DNA of 64,000 nt from Buxus sempervirens (Eukaryota > Streptophyta > Magnoliopsida > Buxales > Buxaceae): contig OX387188.1 in the NCBI GenBank assembly GCA_947561395.2, positions 38,621,942 to 38,685,941 of the forward strand, written 5' to 3'. Under the pieces are notes generated by a model. That model made no database searches. It was not told the origin of the DNA and saw only the letters and a program-made list of their open reading frames with translations. Every line of letters starts with the position of its first letter. Position 1 is the stretch's first letter. Below are positions 24,701 to 37,100 of this stretch, one piece after another. Both the position numbers and the translations under genes were made by a program.

Positions 24701-25895
24701 AAGGGTGGGAAACCTGAGAAAACTAATTGGGTTATGCATCAGTATCATCTTGGAACAGGAGAAGATGAGAAGGATGGGGAGTTTGTCATTTCTAAAATAC
24801 TTTATCAGCAACAATCAAAGCAGGGTGATAAAATCGAACAAGAACCCCCTGATGTCATTGATCCTATGATTGCAAAAGTTGACCCGATCACACCACCCAA
24901 ATCTGTGACTCCTGAGCCACCTTGCACTGAAAAGCGGTTCAACATTAATCCTGGGCCGGAATCTGATTTTGTTTGCAGGGATCCTTCTCAGGTACCTCAT
25001 GTTTAATCGGTATGCTAAAAATTTGCTGTTGGATGACTAAAAAGATTTTTTCATTTGCTGTTGGATGACTAAAAATTTTGATTGAAATTGCACATTTCAC
25101 GGTATGCTAAAAGATAACTGTGAAAGGATTTCTTCATGGTATGCTAAAATTTTGAAATTGAAATTGCACCTTTCACTGTATCCTTCCACAGTATACTAAA
25201 AGATTTCTTTATTTGCTGTTGGATGACTAAAAATTTTGATTGAAATTGCACCTTTCACTGCAAGTCCTTTTGGGAATGTTGATATCTTGCTTCTTTTAAC
25301 TTACTTCCTTTTCCCCTCATTAAGCATGCTGAGACAGAGTTTGTTAATGATGATGTGCAACCTGAGTGTATGAAACCTGATGATAAATATGAAGACATGG
25401 AAGATCATGATAATCACTTGGTGGATGGTACTGAGAACCAAGCTGAGGAAGATCCAAAATGGTGGGAAGGCGAATCACAGTTTCTTTTAGACTCACAGCA
25501 ACTTGTGGAAGGACTCTCTCTATGTGATGAGCTCCTTCAGAGTCAGTCTCCAAATAGATATGACAATGGTGAAGAAATAAAGTCTAAACCCCGTCTATCT
25601 GATTATGCTCATATTGGAGCAGAGCATCTCAAAAAGGATTTAGAGGAATGTCAAAATCTGAACCTCATTGATCCCTCAAATATCTATCTTGATACTCCTC
25701 CAGATTTCCGGCTAAGCCAGTTTGTATGTTCTCTGGCCCATCACACCTCATCATTTTCTTTTTCCGTGTATTGAAGTGTTATTATTGCCCATTAAGAGTT
25801 CATTTTGGTTGTAATAACTTTCCCAAATGTTTTTGTAGGATTTTGGATCTCAGGAAAGCTTTAGTTCTCTGTTGGGCACTAAGGCTGCTGACTGA
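18766..25895 (+). CDS. SOG1: SOG1-type NAC transcription factor, DNA-damage response regulator, 428 residues
   Basis: Exons are 18766-18773 (only ATGGCTGG), 23540-23681, 24225-24411, 24498-24991, 25325-25723 and 25839-25895; all are GT-AG and in phase. SOG1 is the plant master regulator of the DNA-damage response: ATM/ATR kinases phosphorylate it, and it then activates repair, cell-cycle arrest and cell-death genes in the nucleus. The N-terminus [17 protein letters not shown] and a [12 protein letters not shown] segment (residues 39-50) are SOG1 hallmarks. The NAC domain runs from about 55 to 220 ([35 protein letters not shown]). Five C-terminal SQ sites lie at Ser328, 334, 350, 408 and 414. 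Their spacing (6, 16, 58, 6) equals that of the five phosphorylated SQ sites of Arabidopsis SOG1. The protein looks intact. Intron 1 is 4766 bp and transposon-filled. Confidence 0.92.
19325..22480 (+). mobile_element. Degenerate LINE reverse transcriptase relic (RTE-like) in SOG1 intron 1
   Basis: Conceptual translation with many stops and frameshifts still shows the order of a plant non-LTR reverse transcriptase: a [14 protein letters not shown] block near 19345, [20 protein letters not shown] and VFVDIEKxYDR near 20275-20400, [13 protein letters not shown] near 20490, [20 protein letters not shown] near 20675-20735, [21 protein letters not shown] near 21920, DKVRNEYV near 22140, and a KKKPKK then [11 protein letters not shown] tail near 22300-22410. 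It is interrupted by the LINE fragment at 20740-21032 and by about 750 bp of unidentified sequence between roughly 21150 and 21905. It is long dead. The RTE assignment rests on remembered motifs. Confidence 0.7.
20722..21047 (+). mobile_element. Truncated LINE 3' fragment nested in the older relic, with target-site duplication
   Basis: AAAATGAACCAAATTAAG is found at 20722-20739 and 21030-21047. The 293 bp between (20740-21032) end in TTCATTACTGATAAAAAAA, an L1-type poly(A) tail. Removing one duplicate restores the reading of the surrounding reverse transcriptase relic (KMNQIK continuing into IKYMKS), so this insertion is younger than the relic. Confidence 0.8.
25009..25262. repeat. Tandem repeats in SOG1 intron 4
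   Basis: Blocks TTTGCTGTTGGATGACTAAA, GATTGAAATTGCAC, TTTCACGGTATGCTAAAAG-like and their variants recur three or more times across the intron just after the exon 4 donor. They have no effect on coding. Confidence 0.7.
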
Positions 25896-28800
25896 ACCTG
25901 GTTTTGCATTTGCTTGTCACCTGGAGATTGGGTTCTATCATCTTGTGAATTTATCTTTTGTTACTAGATAACTTCTGAAGATATTCCTACTGTGTTATCC
26001 TTGGGAAATACAGCTGTAAGAATTTATTTTTTGTTACCAGATAACCTGTGAAGGTATTCCTACTGCATCATCTTTGTGAAAGACAAACTCATTGTATTTT
26101 GGTGATAACAGTGATTAACTTATACTGTAATGCAGTTAGCGTATTTGAAATTAGATAACCACTTGCACTGGAGTGCTTTTTGTAGAAAATGATCTTGCCC
26201 TTGTGTATTTTTTTTCATCTTCAGTAAAAGCTTGTATGCCCTATAATTTTCCAAAAGGTTGACTTCCCATTGACCAAATTTGTCTCTGATGCAACTGAAC
26301 CATATTCTTTGAATTAGATTTAGTGATATTTCTCGCCATTTTTATCTTGATGGCATCTTGATCTTTCCTTTTCATTTGATATAACTGAGAGGAAAACAAG
26401 ACTGGAAGGAAACACTGGAAAGCCAATTCTGATTTGGTGAAGTAAGAAGGGCTTACATTGGGGAGTAATCTTGTTCCTTGTGTGAATATTATTTCATGGT
26501 AAGGGTAATATTAGATTCTCTGACAGAAACAGTAAGGCTCTGAGCAGAGCATCAGGCATGAGCCTTGCCACTGTTCAAGTTATTTGTGTCCCCAACTTTC
26601 TCATTGTTCCCTTTCGGCGTCTGCCAATACTTCAATTGATAGAAAGATATTATGAATCAACCAACATAAATGTAGCTGGGAATTTGGAACCTCTGTAATT
26701 TGTTACAGCTGCAGCAGGATTCAGAGAAGAAGAAAGGCAATGCTGTCCTTGCCTTGCAAGACCCATTTGAAATCAAATTCCCTTCTTCTTCCTGATACAT
26801 TAATTAATATAAATGCACCAGATTAGTAAAGTTTTAGACCCAGTAAAAAATGGTGGAACCCATACGATACGTGTGTAGCTGGATTCTTCCACCTGAGCCC
26901 ACCCAGACCTAAACTTAAAATTTTATATTATTTTAAATATAAAAATCTACTTTAATTTCAGGCTCAGATTGCTTGTCCTGTCGTTAGTGGACCAGCTAAC
27001 AGAGTCTGCTGATGTGCCCTTTTCAAATTCAAAACGCCATAATTAAATTTTATCAAATATAGCCTCCGCTGCATACAGCCTCCGCTGTATGTACATCGTC
27101 TGCTGATGTGCCCATATGAGACATTGCCATTACTTTAGTACAATTCAGTGGAAAGACAGAGAGTAAGAAAACGGAGCAATTTTAATGGATTGTTACAGAG
27201 ATCTTTTATATGCAATGATTAAAGGTGGTGTTTGATGCTTTCTTTTGTATTATAAAGGAAGCCCTCTTTTCTAACTGATCAAAATATCACTTGAATTTAA
27301 AGTAATGATTGGATCCAACTTGAGAAGCACTGGATGAAATCAAGTTGATGAAAATGAGAGATTGCTAAGTAAAGAATTCCTCTGAATTGACTGTTCTTAA
27401 AAATATCAGAACAAGGTGGGGCTATGCCTTGTTGCCTGTCACATAAAAATTACCCGATTTGTATAGGACGGGAGGACTGCACAAGCCCTTGGAGATTAGT
27501 AGTACATGCAAGGTGGTCCAGGTACCCCAAGTTTCCCAAAAAAAAAAGTTGCACTCTAAGACAAACCAAAATAATTTTTATAGGATCTTATAAAAGACTC
27601 ACCAAAAATTAATATTTTTCTTTCTAAACATCAAACAAATTTTAAAAAAGGTGGATGCCCATTAAAAAAGTTACAAAATCTGTTATCACTGTATAATTAG
27701 GGCTTTTATAGATATACATATAATAATAATATGTGTGTGTAACAATGAAATCTCTCGGAGGTCTTGTATTTATAACCCAAAACCGCTCATCCTTTTTTAT
27801 TGGGCTTTTTGCATCCATGCCCCTACATTATAATAAATTTGTATATATATCCTTCTGTTTCTAACAATTGTATTTATATCCCTCAATTTAAGATAATCGT
27901 TACAACTATACCCCTAACATTAAATTCAGTTAACATTTGTCCTTTATTTGTATTAAATGACTAATATAACCTTCTATAAGATAAAAAAAAAAATTGAATA
28001 GCAAAATGACTATATGCTTTGCTGAATTTAAATGAATAATTATTAATTGAGCAAATTAATATCAATGACATAATGTATAGATGGGATAAATACAATAATA
28101 CAAGAATATAAATAAAATATAAGATAATATATAACAAGATAAATACAAAATATTTTTTTATTTTATAGAAGGTTATTTTAGTTATTGAGTAAAAATAAAC
28201 AATAAAAGTTAAATAGACTTTACTGTCAGGGGTATAATTGTAACAATCATGCTAAATGTAGGATACAAATATAAATTTTTTTTTTTTGGATCATAATACA
28301 AATATAAATATTAAAAACAAGATAATATACGTGAAAATTTATTATAATGCAAAAATATGAATGCAAAAGGCCCTTTTTTTTATTTTTCAACACAAAGCAA
28401 AGTCTCAAATGCGGCTTGCCTGCTTCCACGTATGGTGTCAGTTGCGTTGGAACGAGGGGTGAGAGGTAAAACAAAAGGCAATCACGGAAGAGTGAAAGTG
28501 GTTAAAATTTCCGGATGCATGGAATTCTGACGAGTAGTGTAGATTCAGACACGTCGCTCTCTTGTTTACGCCACAAAAGTCCCATTAAAAGAAAAAACCA
28601 TAATATATTATTGAATGTGATTGCATAAGCGATGACGGTCATTTGGGACCTTCTCCGGCCGGCGGCCCCACATCTGATTCCTCCTTCATATTCCATGATT
28701 GCGACTCCATTTCCCAACTCTCATCAACTCACGAGGACAACTCTATCCTTTCCCATTTTTTAAACAGTAGAAGCATTACATTTTAACTGCAATTATGTTA

Positions 28801-29338
28801 GGATCCTAAACATTAGGTACTTAATTAAGCAAGTCACAAAGGAGCAACTTATCGCTGGATTAAAATATCTTGGTATAATGTTAAGTCATAAATGAATGAA
28901 ATCGCCACCGGAATCAGTGTCGATAGAGTGGACCACAGTGGACATACATAAGCTATAAAAGCATGGCAGAATGATACGATCCTAAATTTTTAGGTGCTTA
29001 ACCAAAAGTCTTCACAGGTCAAAAAGAGGCTTTTGGGAGTTGGAATGGTTAGGCACATAAGATATTTCATATTAGACACTGATACTAATGTTGGTATGCT
29101 CAGTAGAACTCTAATATTATGGAAGGAAGAATTTCAAATTGGAGAGAGGGTGTGAGAAGATGACAATTCAACCCATCACTTTCAACCTCAGGGTGGTCCT
29201 CCTCTTGCGCTGATACTCATTTTCTTCCCTGAGTTCCCTCTTATCTTGCTCTCACCTTCTAGCCCACCATTATTTTCATCTTAATGGCCGAAAACAAGTA
29301 CAGAGCTTGAAACGAACTGAAATAACCGAAGGGACATC
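25896..29338. other. Intergenic: SOG1 3' region to MYB promoter
   Basis: The SOG1 3' untranslated region carries an imperfect tandem duplication of about 75 bp (25945-26085, TTGTTACTAGATAAC-type block). A TIR element lies at 27802-28373. Leader and promoter of the MYB gene should be in the last few hundred bases before 29339. No other gene is seen. Confidence 0.5.
27802..28373. mobile_element. AT-rich TIR element, possibly Mutator-like
   Basis: The left end GGGCTTTTTGCAT with a nearby ACATTATAATAAAT block mirrors the right end ATGCAAAAGGCCC with ATTTATTATAATGC. Both flanks are T-rich (TTTTTTATT-like), so a 9-base duplication is possible but cannot be fixed. Interior blocks such as AGGGGTATAATTGTAAC and GTTACAACTATACCCCT also pair. 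No coding capacity. Confidence 0.5.
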
Positions 29339-30273
29339 ATGTCAGGGATGGAAGGATGGAGCAGAGAAGAAGAGAAGGCCTTCGAGACTGGAATTGCCTT
29401 GCATTGGACCGAGAATCCCACCAACGATTGCTGGGAGAAGATTGCTTCAATGGTCCCAAACAAAACCATATCAGAAGTAAAAAAACAGTTCCAAGCTTTA
29501 GTAGACGACATCAATGCAATTGAATCGGGACACGTTCCTCTTCCCAATTACACCGGAGACGATACCGCCACAAAGGACCACCACGCCTCTTCTGGTTCTG
29601 GGGCTTCGGCTTCTGATGGTAGATCGAACTGTAAATGGATGGCTAATGACTTGGTTAGTCAAGGACCCAAAGGGGCGTCGCGATCAGACCAGGAGCGTCG
29701 AAAGGGGATCCCGTGGACAGAAGAGGAGCACAGGTTGGTATCAATCTCTCGTAAGTCATCGGAGATCTTGTTCTTGGATCAATTACTGATGGGGTCTGTG
29801 TGTTTGATTGGTTTGTCAGATTGTTTCTTCTGGGTCTCGACAAGTTTGGAAAAGGAGATTGGAGAAGTATATCCAGGAACTTTGTGATCTCAAGAACACC
29901 GACGCAGGTTGCGAGTCACGCACAGAAGTATTTTATTCGCTTGAATTCGATGAACAGAGACAGGAGGAGATCAAGCATCCATGATATTACCAGCGTTAAT
30001 GGCCTAGATGTGGCTTCACCTCAGGGACCTGTTATCGGCCAACAAACCAACATAACTTCCACAACTGCCTCTTCCACAGGACACCCGCTGAAGCATCAGC
30101 CTATGAATATACCGGGTGTGGGTATGTTCGGAGCTCCGGTGGGTCAGACGGTTGCGGCTCCCGGACATATGGGGTCGGCGGTGGGAACACCTGTTCTGCT
30201 TCCCCCGGGACACCATCCCCCTTATGTTGTTCCGATTGCTTACCCGGTGGCGCCACCGACAATGCACCAATAG
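29339..30273 (+). CDS. SRM1/DIVARICATA-type MYB-related transcription factor, 282 residues
   Basis: Exons are 29339-29733 and 29820-30273, GT-AG, joined within an Arg codon. The N-terminal SANT/MYB-like repeat is at about residues 3-56 (W7, W23, W32). The second MYB repeat at 123-173 has the third-helix motif SHAQKYF (164-170) that defines this plant subfamily. A conserved [11 protein letters not shown] follows at 180-190, then a Gly/Pro-rich C-terminus. In Arabidopsis the closest type, SRM1, activates ABA-synthesis and stress genes and slows germination under salt; DIVARICATA controls petal asymmetry in snapdragon. Which role applies here is not known. The protein is nuclear by inference. 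The intron falls inside the second MYB repeat, as in relatives. The gene is convergent with HDA15. Confidence 0.9.
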
Positions 30274-31126
30274 TTGGTTGCTGCTCAGTCTCAACACTAC
30301 GTTAACGTCTCATCAATCACTTGGATAGACGCTAAGACTGGAGCTCTAATTTCTGTAATGAAACATGGGATATGTTGTAAATTAGCAGTAGGAGTGATTT
30401 CATTGACAAACCCCTTTTCAAATTAACAAATGAAAACTGAACACTCACCTTGAATGTGTGTAGTGATCTTATTTGTTTGGTGAACAAATGCAGATGGGCA
30501 AGGCCATTGCATATCCTAGACAAAGCAATGAACATGGAATGTACTTGCAACCATTTCTTTTTTTATATATTATCAGTACAAACAAATAAACTTCATAAAA
30601 TAACATTTTGTAATAAGATTAGGTGTTTGAGGTAAAGGTGGCTGCAAGCGGATTTGATCAGTCAGCAAACAATCAACAATGCCTTCTCTCCCAAATAATT
30701 GATATGGACAGAACAGATACATATCTATTCTTTTATCAATTCATCCCTTATCCTCTGATATAATGGGCAAACCTTCAAGTAGAGTATCGGGACCAGGCAC
30801 AAGTAATAGATCCCTTTTGAGGTACGCACACTGGCAAAAGAATCAGCAAGATTTATCGCTTGGATCATCCGATTTCACTTTATTCCTTCGAAATCTGTCA
30901 AGGCAGAGAGCCCTATGATTGGCTGATTCATGTTCATAATTTGAGCTTTAGAACTGGTGTTTTTAGAATATATTCAGTATAGTCACGATAAAGATGAAGT
31001 CAACAGCGCCTAAACAAAACCATTAGGATACTACTTCATAGAAAAGGAGATGATAATGTCATTTTCCCCATATTAGGGGTGACAAAAAAATCTTTACCAG
31101 GAAAATTGGATGCACAACAAATAAGA
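30274..31126. other. Intergenic between convergent MYB and HDA15 genes
   Basis: This holds the 3' untranslated regions of both genes. No repeats or ORFs of note were recognised. Confidence 0.6.
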
Positions 31127-34100
31127 TCACTTCAGAATCTTAATGCGCCGCTTTGTTTTAACACTAAAATGACCATATAATAGGGAGTACAGGAGTCTTT
31201 TTCGTCCCAATTTCCACCAGATCGGTCCTACAAGCTGTCGTCTCTTCTTGATTTGTTTCTCTGAAAATGCATCAGAAATCAAGAATTATCTTCTATCCCC
31301 AAAGGAAATATATCAAGAACATTATGTTGCAACCGGGCCTCCTTCACCCCCCTTGCAGGACGCCCCTAAGGGAGGGCATTTCCTGTGGGCCCAATGGGGA
31401 AATGGTCCAATTGAAAAATATGGCCAACAATACCAAAAAATAAATAAATAACAGAAGACATACACCTGACAAGAAACAATGAAAATTTAAAGCAAATATG
31501 TTCTTGATTTGAATAATTACAACAAAAGCAATCCCTAATGTTACCACTACAGATTAGTAGTTCAAATTTCTACTAATGGTTGAACGTATACTTTCTATGA
31601 CTTGAGAAGAATGCATTCTTCCTCTAAAACAATTTCAAGGAAATTATTTGTTGGTCCCTGCAAGCCCATAATTATTCCTAAAAGCTAATACTACAAATAC
31701 CTGTTTTTTAGGCTTTGGACATAGCTGGATGAGAGTAAAAATCCTTTATTACGATCCCATTACTATCACTATTAAAGATAATTTTGTAGGTTTTTCAACC
31801 TTCCAGCTTGGTCGAGGATCGGTTTTATGTGATATACGGATAGGCAAACAAACGTATTGGTTGAAATAATTTTTTTTTAGTTACAATTATCTGTTTTAAT
31901 CATTCTTATAAATAGTAAACCATACATAAATTCATGTTTGAAAAGAAAAGGGAAAAATATAGCATATTCAACTTAATCCAGAGGTTATCCTACTGCAGGA
32001 GAGAAAAGTGGGCATAAAATAAAATACTCACTTCTGCTTGGTAGGGAAAAAGATCCCCATTGTGACTGCAATTTTATGAATCTGGATTGAAGGGTAGGCC
32101 AGAAGTTCATTTGAATTTTCAAGACTTCTAGTACAGTTTGCACACCAGCTTTGGAAGGTGTAATGACGTCCACTTCATTTTCAGGTCTTTCACTAAGTAG
32201 TACCTTCAGCACGAAACACACCCAGTCAAAGCTGAATTCTAGAGATTCTAGAAGAATAGAGCATCTGACAATTAAACACAACATATTATTGATACTTGAA
32301 TGCTTTACAACATGGATACAAACATAGTACTGCTCATATTCCATGTAGTTGATTGATCTCACATATGTTACCAATGTGAAAACACAGACAGATATTATTA
32401 GCATAGACAAAAAAACTGGAAATCATCTAGCATATGCTATAATTACACTGATAAGTAGATCTCAGGTTAATATTCACCTTAATCACAGCTGTAGCTGAAG
32501 AAGATATTGAACGCAGATTATAGCTGCAAATGGGTATTCCAATTAAATTAAGCCTCAAATGAAGCAAAGATTAATTTCGATTTTCGAAGGAAAGTCAGTG
32601 AAATAAAATACCAACCCTCCCTCAAGTATAGCAAGCAATTTTCCACTAGAAAGAATGCTCAGCATTTGTGTCATTTGTGCAAACCCAGCAGGAGTAACCT
32701 GAAACATTTATTCCTATAATCAAAAACTGACAATGAGGTAACTCATAAACTGGAGGATGAGGAGATCCAACGGAATAGTAAAACAGCAGCACACAAATTC
32801 CATTTATTCACCTTTCTAAGCCATTAAGTTCCAAACTCATTTGTCTTTTCATTTTTTCTTGTAAGAAATAGAAACAAGCTTTCTGTATTTGCATGAAAGC
32901 ACTAAGATAACTGCAAACTGGCAAGAGGACTCCCACAACATCCATGCAATTACTATTAAATTAACCAATGACACCTACAATAGAAATCTGCTACAGAAAC
33001 TTCTTTGAATCAAGGGCCCACCACACTCTAATCTATTCAAGCAGCACCATCCGCACAAACTTCACCGACATGTCTCTTCAGATCCTCAAAGATGCTATCA
33101 CTTCAGATTCAAAACCTTTACCTTCACAACAAGATCCTCATGCCTGCCAATGTCCCCAAAAATCCCCTTACTCCAGCTATCCAAATTTCAACTTATTTAT
33201 ATAGATACAGAAGAAGAAATAGTTTATACACGTCTGATAGAGTTCCATTGTCAAAGATACTATATAAATAATTATTATAACTATGATACATTGGGATACT
33301 GCTAGTTGTCGCTGGGTTCTGAACTAAGGTCTATAAGTTCGAGGTTAATTGCTTAATTGCAAAGATTCACAATTTAAGCCCCCCGTTAGTGGCCAAAGTG
33401 ATGGCAAGATAAGCAAGAGACTATCGTAGATCTTTGAGTTAATTACAACACATAAAACATTCCATGAGAAATGCATTTTGTGCTACGAGAAATTCAACAT
33501 TGCCCAAATAGTCTGATCCCTGCATAAGGTTAATAAGGGAGATAGCTCAGATATTCCAATCCAGCTTAGGGCTAAAAAGGTGCATTAACTGGACGGTTTA
33601 GCTCTAGCCTAGGGTCAAAAACTAAAGCTTCCCAACCAATCAATTCCTTCTCATAACCATGCATGCTAGTTGCTTGTATGTCATTTTGTATACTTTCCTG
33701 CTATTGTGTGACAATCTGATCTTGGTTGGTAAGATGATTGGATGACTGCATATACATAATAAAATAGAGTTTTTTTTTTTTGGCTCCCTCTAGATTATGA
33801 TAGTGATGGTTGATTCCACTTGGGAAAAAGGAAGAAACCTAGCAGGGGATGCATTTTGACACACCTAGCTTATAAATATATACACATTAGCCATACTCAC
33901 ATGTTGGGGCTAAGGGAGGTTCTTACTGAGGAGGATGCTGCCAACATTTTGGGATTGATGAGTAGGGAGGATTCAAGGCCATGGAGATACTTGGAGTTGA
34001 TTAGAGTAGCAAGATCCTTGGTGTGGGGATTGAACATCTCATTCAAACACGTATCAAGGCTCAAGGGTTGCTAATGATGTCGCTGATAGTTTAGCTAAGG

Positions 34101-37100
34101 CTGGAGCTGTTATCCCTTCTTGCCTTTGGGGATATTTCTTCCTGTCTAGGTGTTTAGTCTTTTCTCGTCTTAGTGGTGCCTTCTTGCTTTTGGCACCCTT
34201 CTTTCTTATCTAGTTGTAGTCTTCTCAATCCCTTTGTTTCTTCCCCCTTTTCATTCAATAAAATTTTATCACTTATCAAAAGATATATACATACATTATG
34301 TTATGATATAACATAACATGCTTTGTTGTCATTGCTGTTTAGTAACGTTTCATAGGTACGAGGTCTGTTGATTGGGCTCTCTTACCTACCATTAAATAAC
34401 AATTTTAAGTTTCAGTCATAAATCTCAAAAAAGGCCTATTGACTGTTATAACCACCCTAAAATTTTCAATATTAATTAGCAAAATATTTATTAATTGTAG
34501 GGCATGTAAATTCGTAGTCACCCTTTTGAATGTTTTAAAGACATCGTTTAATTAAATAAACTATAATTTATTTAAGGCCTATTAAACTAGACAGACCTAT
34601 ATTAATTAAAATGATTTATTTAACTAACTCTCTTGTACACAGGGCCTGCAGTAAATTATTTGTTTTAAATTACTAATCAAATTAACTCTCACTGGTAATA
34701 AGGTTTCTTAATAACTACCCTGATGAACTAATTAATCACATAAAAGATTCTCTTGTAACTAACTAACTAAATAATCATTGGATAAAATCTCCTAACAATT
34801 AACATATCATTAAAAAGAATTGTATTAACAACTAACTTGTAACAAGTTCTAAAAAATTATTTAATTAATTAATTTTATGTGTGTGTGTGTGTGCACGCGT
34901 GAATATGGTTATCTGAAGTACCTATTAATGAGAATTATGTCTTTAATGTACATGAAGACAGGATATATGTGAATGGAACGTGATTAATGAGAAAATTAAA
35001 CACTGTGGACATGACATTATTAATTAAGAAAAGCTTTAATGAACACAAAATAGATCATCTAAGCAAAGATTATGATGACAACTAGACAGAGATCACCATA
35101 AGAGAAAATAATACAATTATCCCACATTACGAATTTGTTTCCAAAATCAAAATGTTCCAAACAGTTTGAAATACTTTTTTGAAATGTTTACTAATAGTTC
35201 GTATCAAAGAATAACATAAATTATACGTCATAATACATTAACTAATATGAGGGAGGGCTAAGGATTATACATAATGTTATGGAAACCAATTGCAAAACTA
35301 ATCGGTTCGGTGGCTAAGGATTGCAGATATTTAGTGGGTAATGGAGACAGGGTCAGGTTCTGGGATAACATATAGTGTGGCAATGAGTGCCTAAAGGACA
35401 AGTATCACAGTTTATATAATATATGTAGAGATAAAGATGCCTCAGTCAGCGATTACGTGGAAGTAACTAATGCTGGAAAGGTGTGGAACATCACGATGAA
35501 AAGGAATTTATGTGATTGGGAGATGAGTAGTTACGAAGAGTTGCTGCAGGAGGTCTACAATACTCAGATGTCACAAGAGGAGGATCGGAGAAGTTGGATA
35601 AGAGGAAAGTCTGGACTATTCTCGTTGAAGGAAGCTTTTGTAAACCTGAATTATACAGGTTCAAGAAAGCATGAATATAATCTGATTTGGGCAAAACATA
35701 TACCAAGTAAGGTGGCTTTTTTCACTTGGGCAGAATATTTGGATAAGATACTAACTGTAAACCACTTAAAGAATAGGGGATGGCAGATACCTAACAGATG
35801 TGTGATGTGCAAGGAAAATGAAGAATCAGTAGAGCAGTTGCTTGTCCATTGTAGAGTAGCCAGCACCCTTTGGAACAGGATAATTGGAAGGTTTGAAATG
35901 CCTTGGATTCAAGAAGAAAATTTTGGTAAGGTGATTCAGGCGTGGGGAGTGCGGAAAGGAAAATCGCCAAAGAGTTTGTTGTGGAATATAGCACCAACTG
36001 CCATCGTTTGGGTAATTTGGGGAGAAAGAAACAATAGAATATTTAGAAGTCTAAAGCGGGGATTGGAATATCTAGAGAGGAAAGTATTGACAATGATGTA
36101 AAACTGGTTAGCAGCACACAACTTGATGATGGATATTCATTTACAGGACCTGCTTACATGCCACATATTTCCAGGTTAAGGAGGGGTCAGTCTGCAGAAA
36201 TTAAGATGGAGAAATATCTGGTGCTTAGTATAGGGGGTGGGCTTCTTCCTATGTATAGGGTCCAGATTAGGGGGATAAGTGAGTTGTAAATGGTTATGTG
36301 ATATAGGTATACTATTTGTGTACCTATAAAACTTATAATAAAATAGCTTCATTACCTATCAAAAAAAAAACTAATATGAGGAAGGGCACAATTACTGAAC
36401 TATGTTAGCTCATTATCCTACTTAAATTTTGGACATATCCCAAACAAATCAAGTTGGAATTGAAAACCACAGCATAAAGTTGTGAATTTGTAGAAGAATA
36501 AAAATCATTTATGAGCTGCAAATTGAAAAAGAATGTACGTGAATCATTCCATCTTAATATATATATTACATTCTAATTAATTTAGTGCCTGAAGCAAATC
36601 CTTTTGTATCATTTATGTGATTCCTCGAGTTGCCACAAGTCATGACACAAAGGTATATTACTCTATAAAGAGTATAACTGGAGTGATAAAGGTGTGATAG
36701 AAAGATTCTACAGCCTTTATTTTCACATGAAAAGCGGAAACAGAATCACAATAAATCTTCCACCCAGTGCACAAAGTTTGTTTTACACCAATGTAAGATA
36801 ATCTAGATCCTTCTAAGATATGACATTCACCCCGTTTTAATGAGGAACATATACAACAGAAGCACCCAATCAAATTCAACTGCAACATTCTCAACAAACA
36901 AGGATAAAGAAAAACACCAATTAGACAACAAACCTACGATCCACCCTTTCGTTTCGAAGACAGAATATCTCAAACCAAACCAGTGCATAACCACCCAACT
37001 CTGAGAACAACCCTAATTAGAATTTATTGTATCAATATTTTCACCACTTTGATCTCTTTATTACCATCCGATAATCCAAATCACTAACAATTCAAATAAG

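Noticed and set aside
29339-29887. Unspliced 182-codon MYB reading frame
   Set aside because: Reading through the intron destroys the second MYB repeat; splicing 29733 to 29820 restores it.
35457-36101. 214-codon ORF as a host gene
   Set aside because: It is the zf-RVT part of a truncated LINE flanked by an 18-bp duplication.
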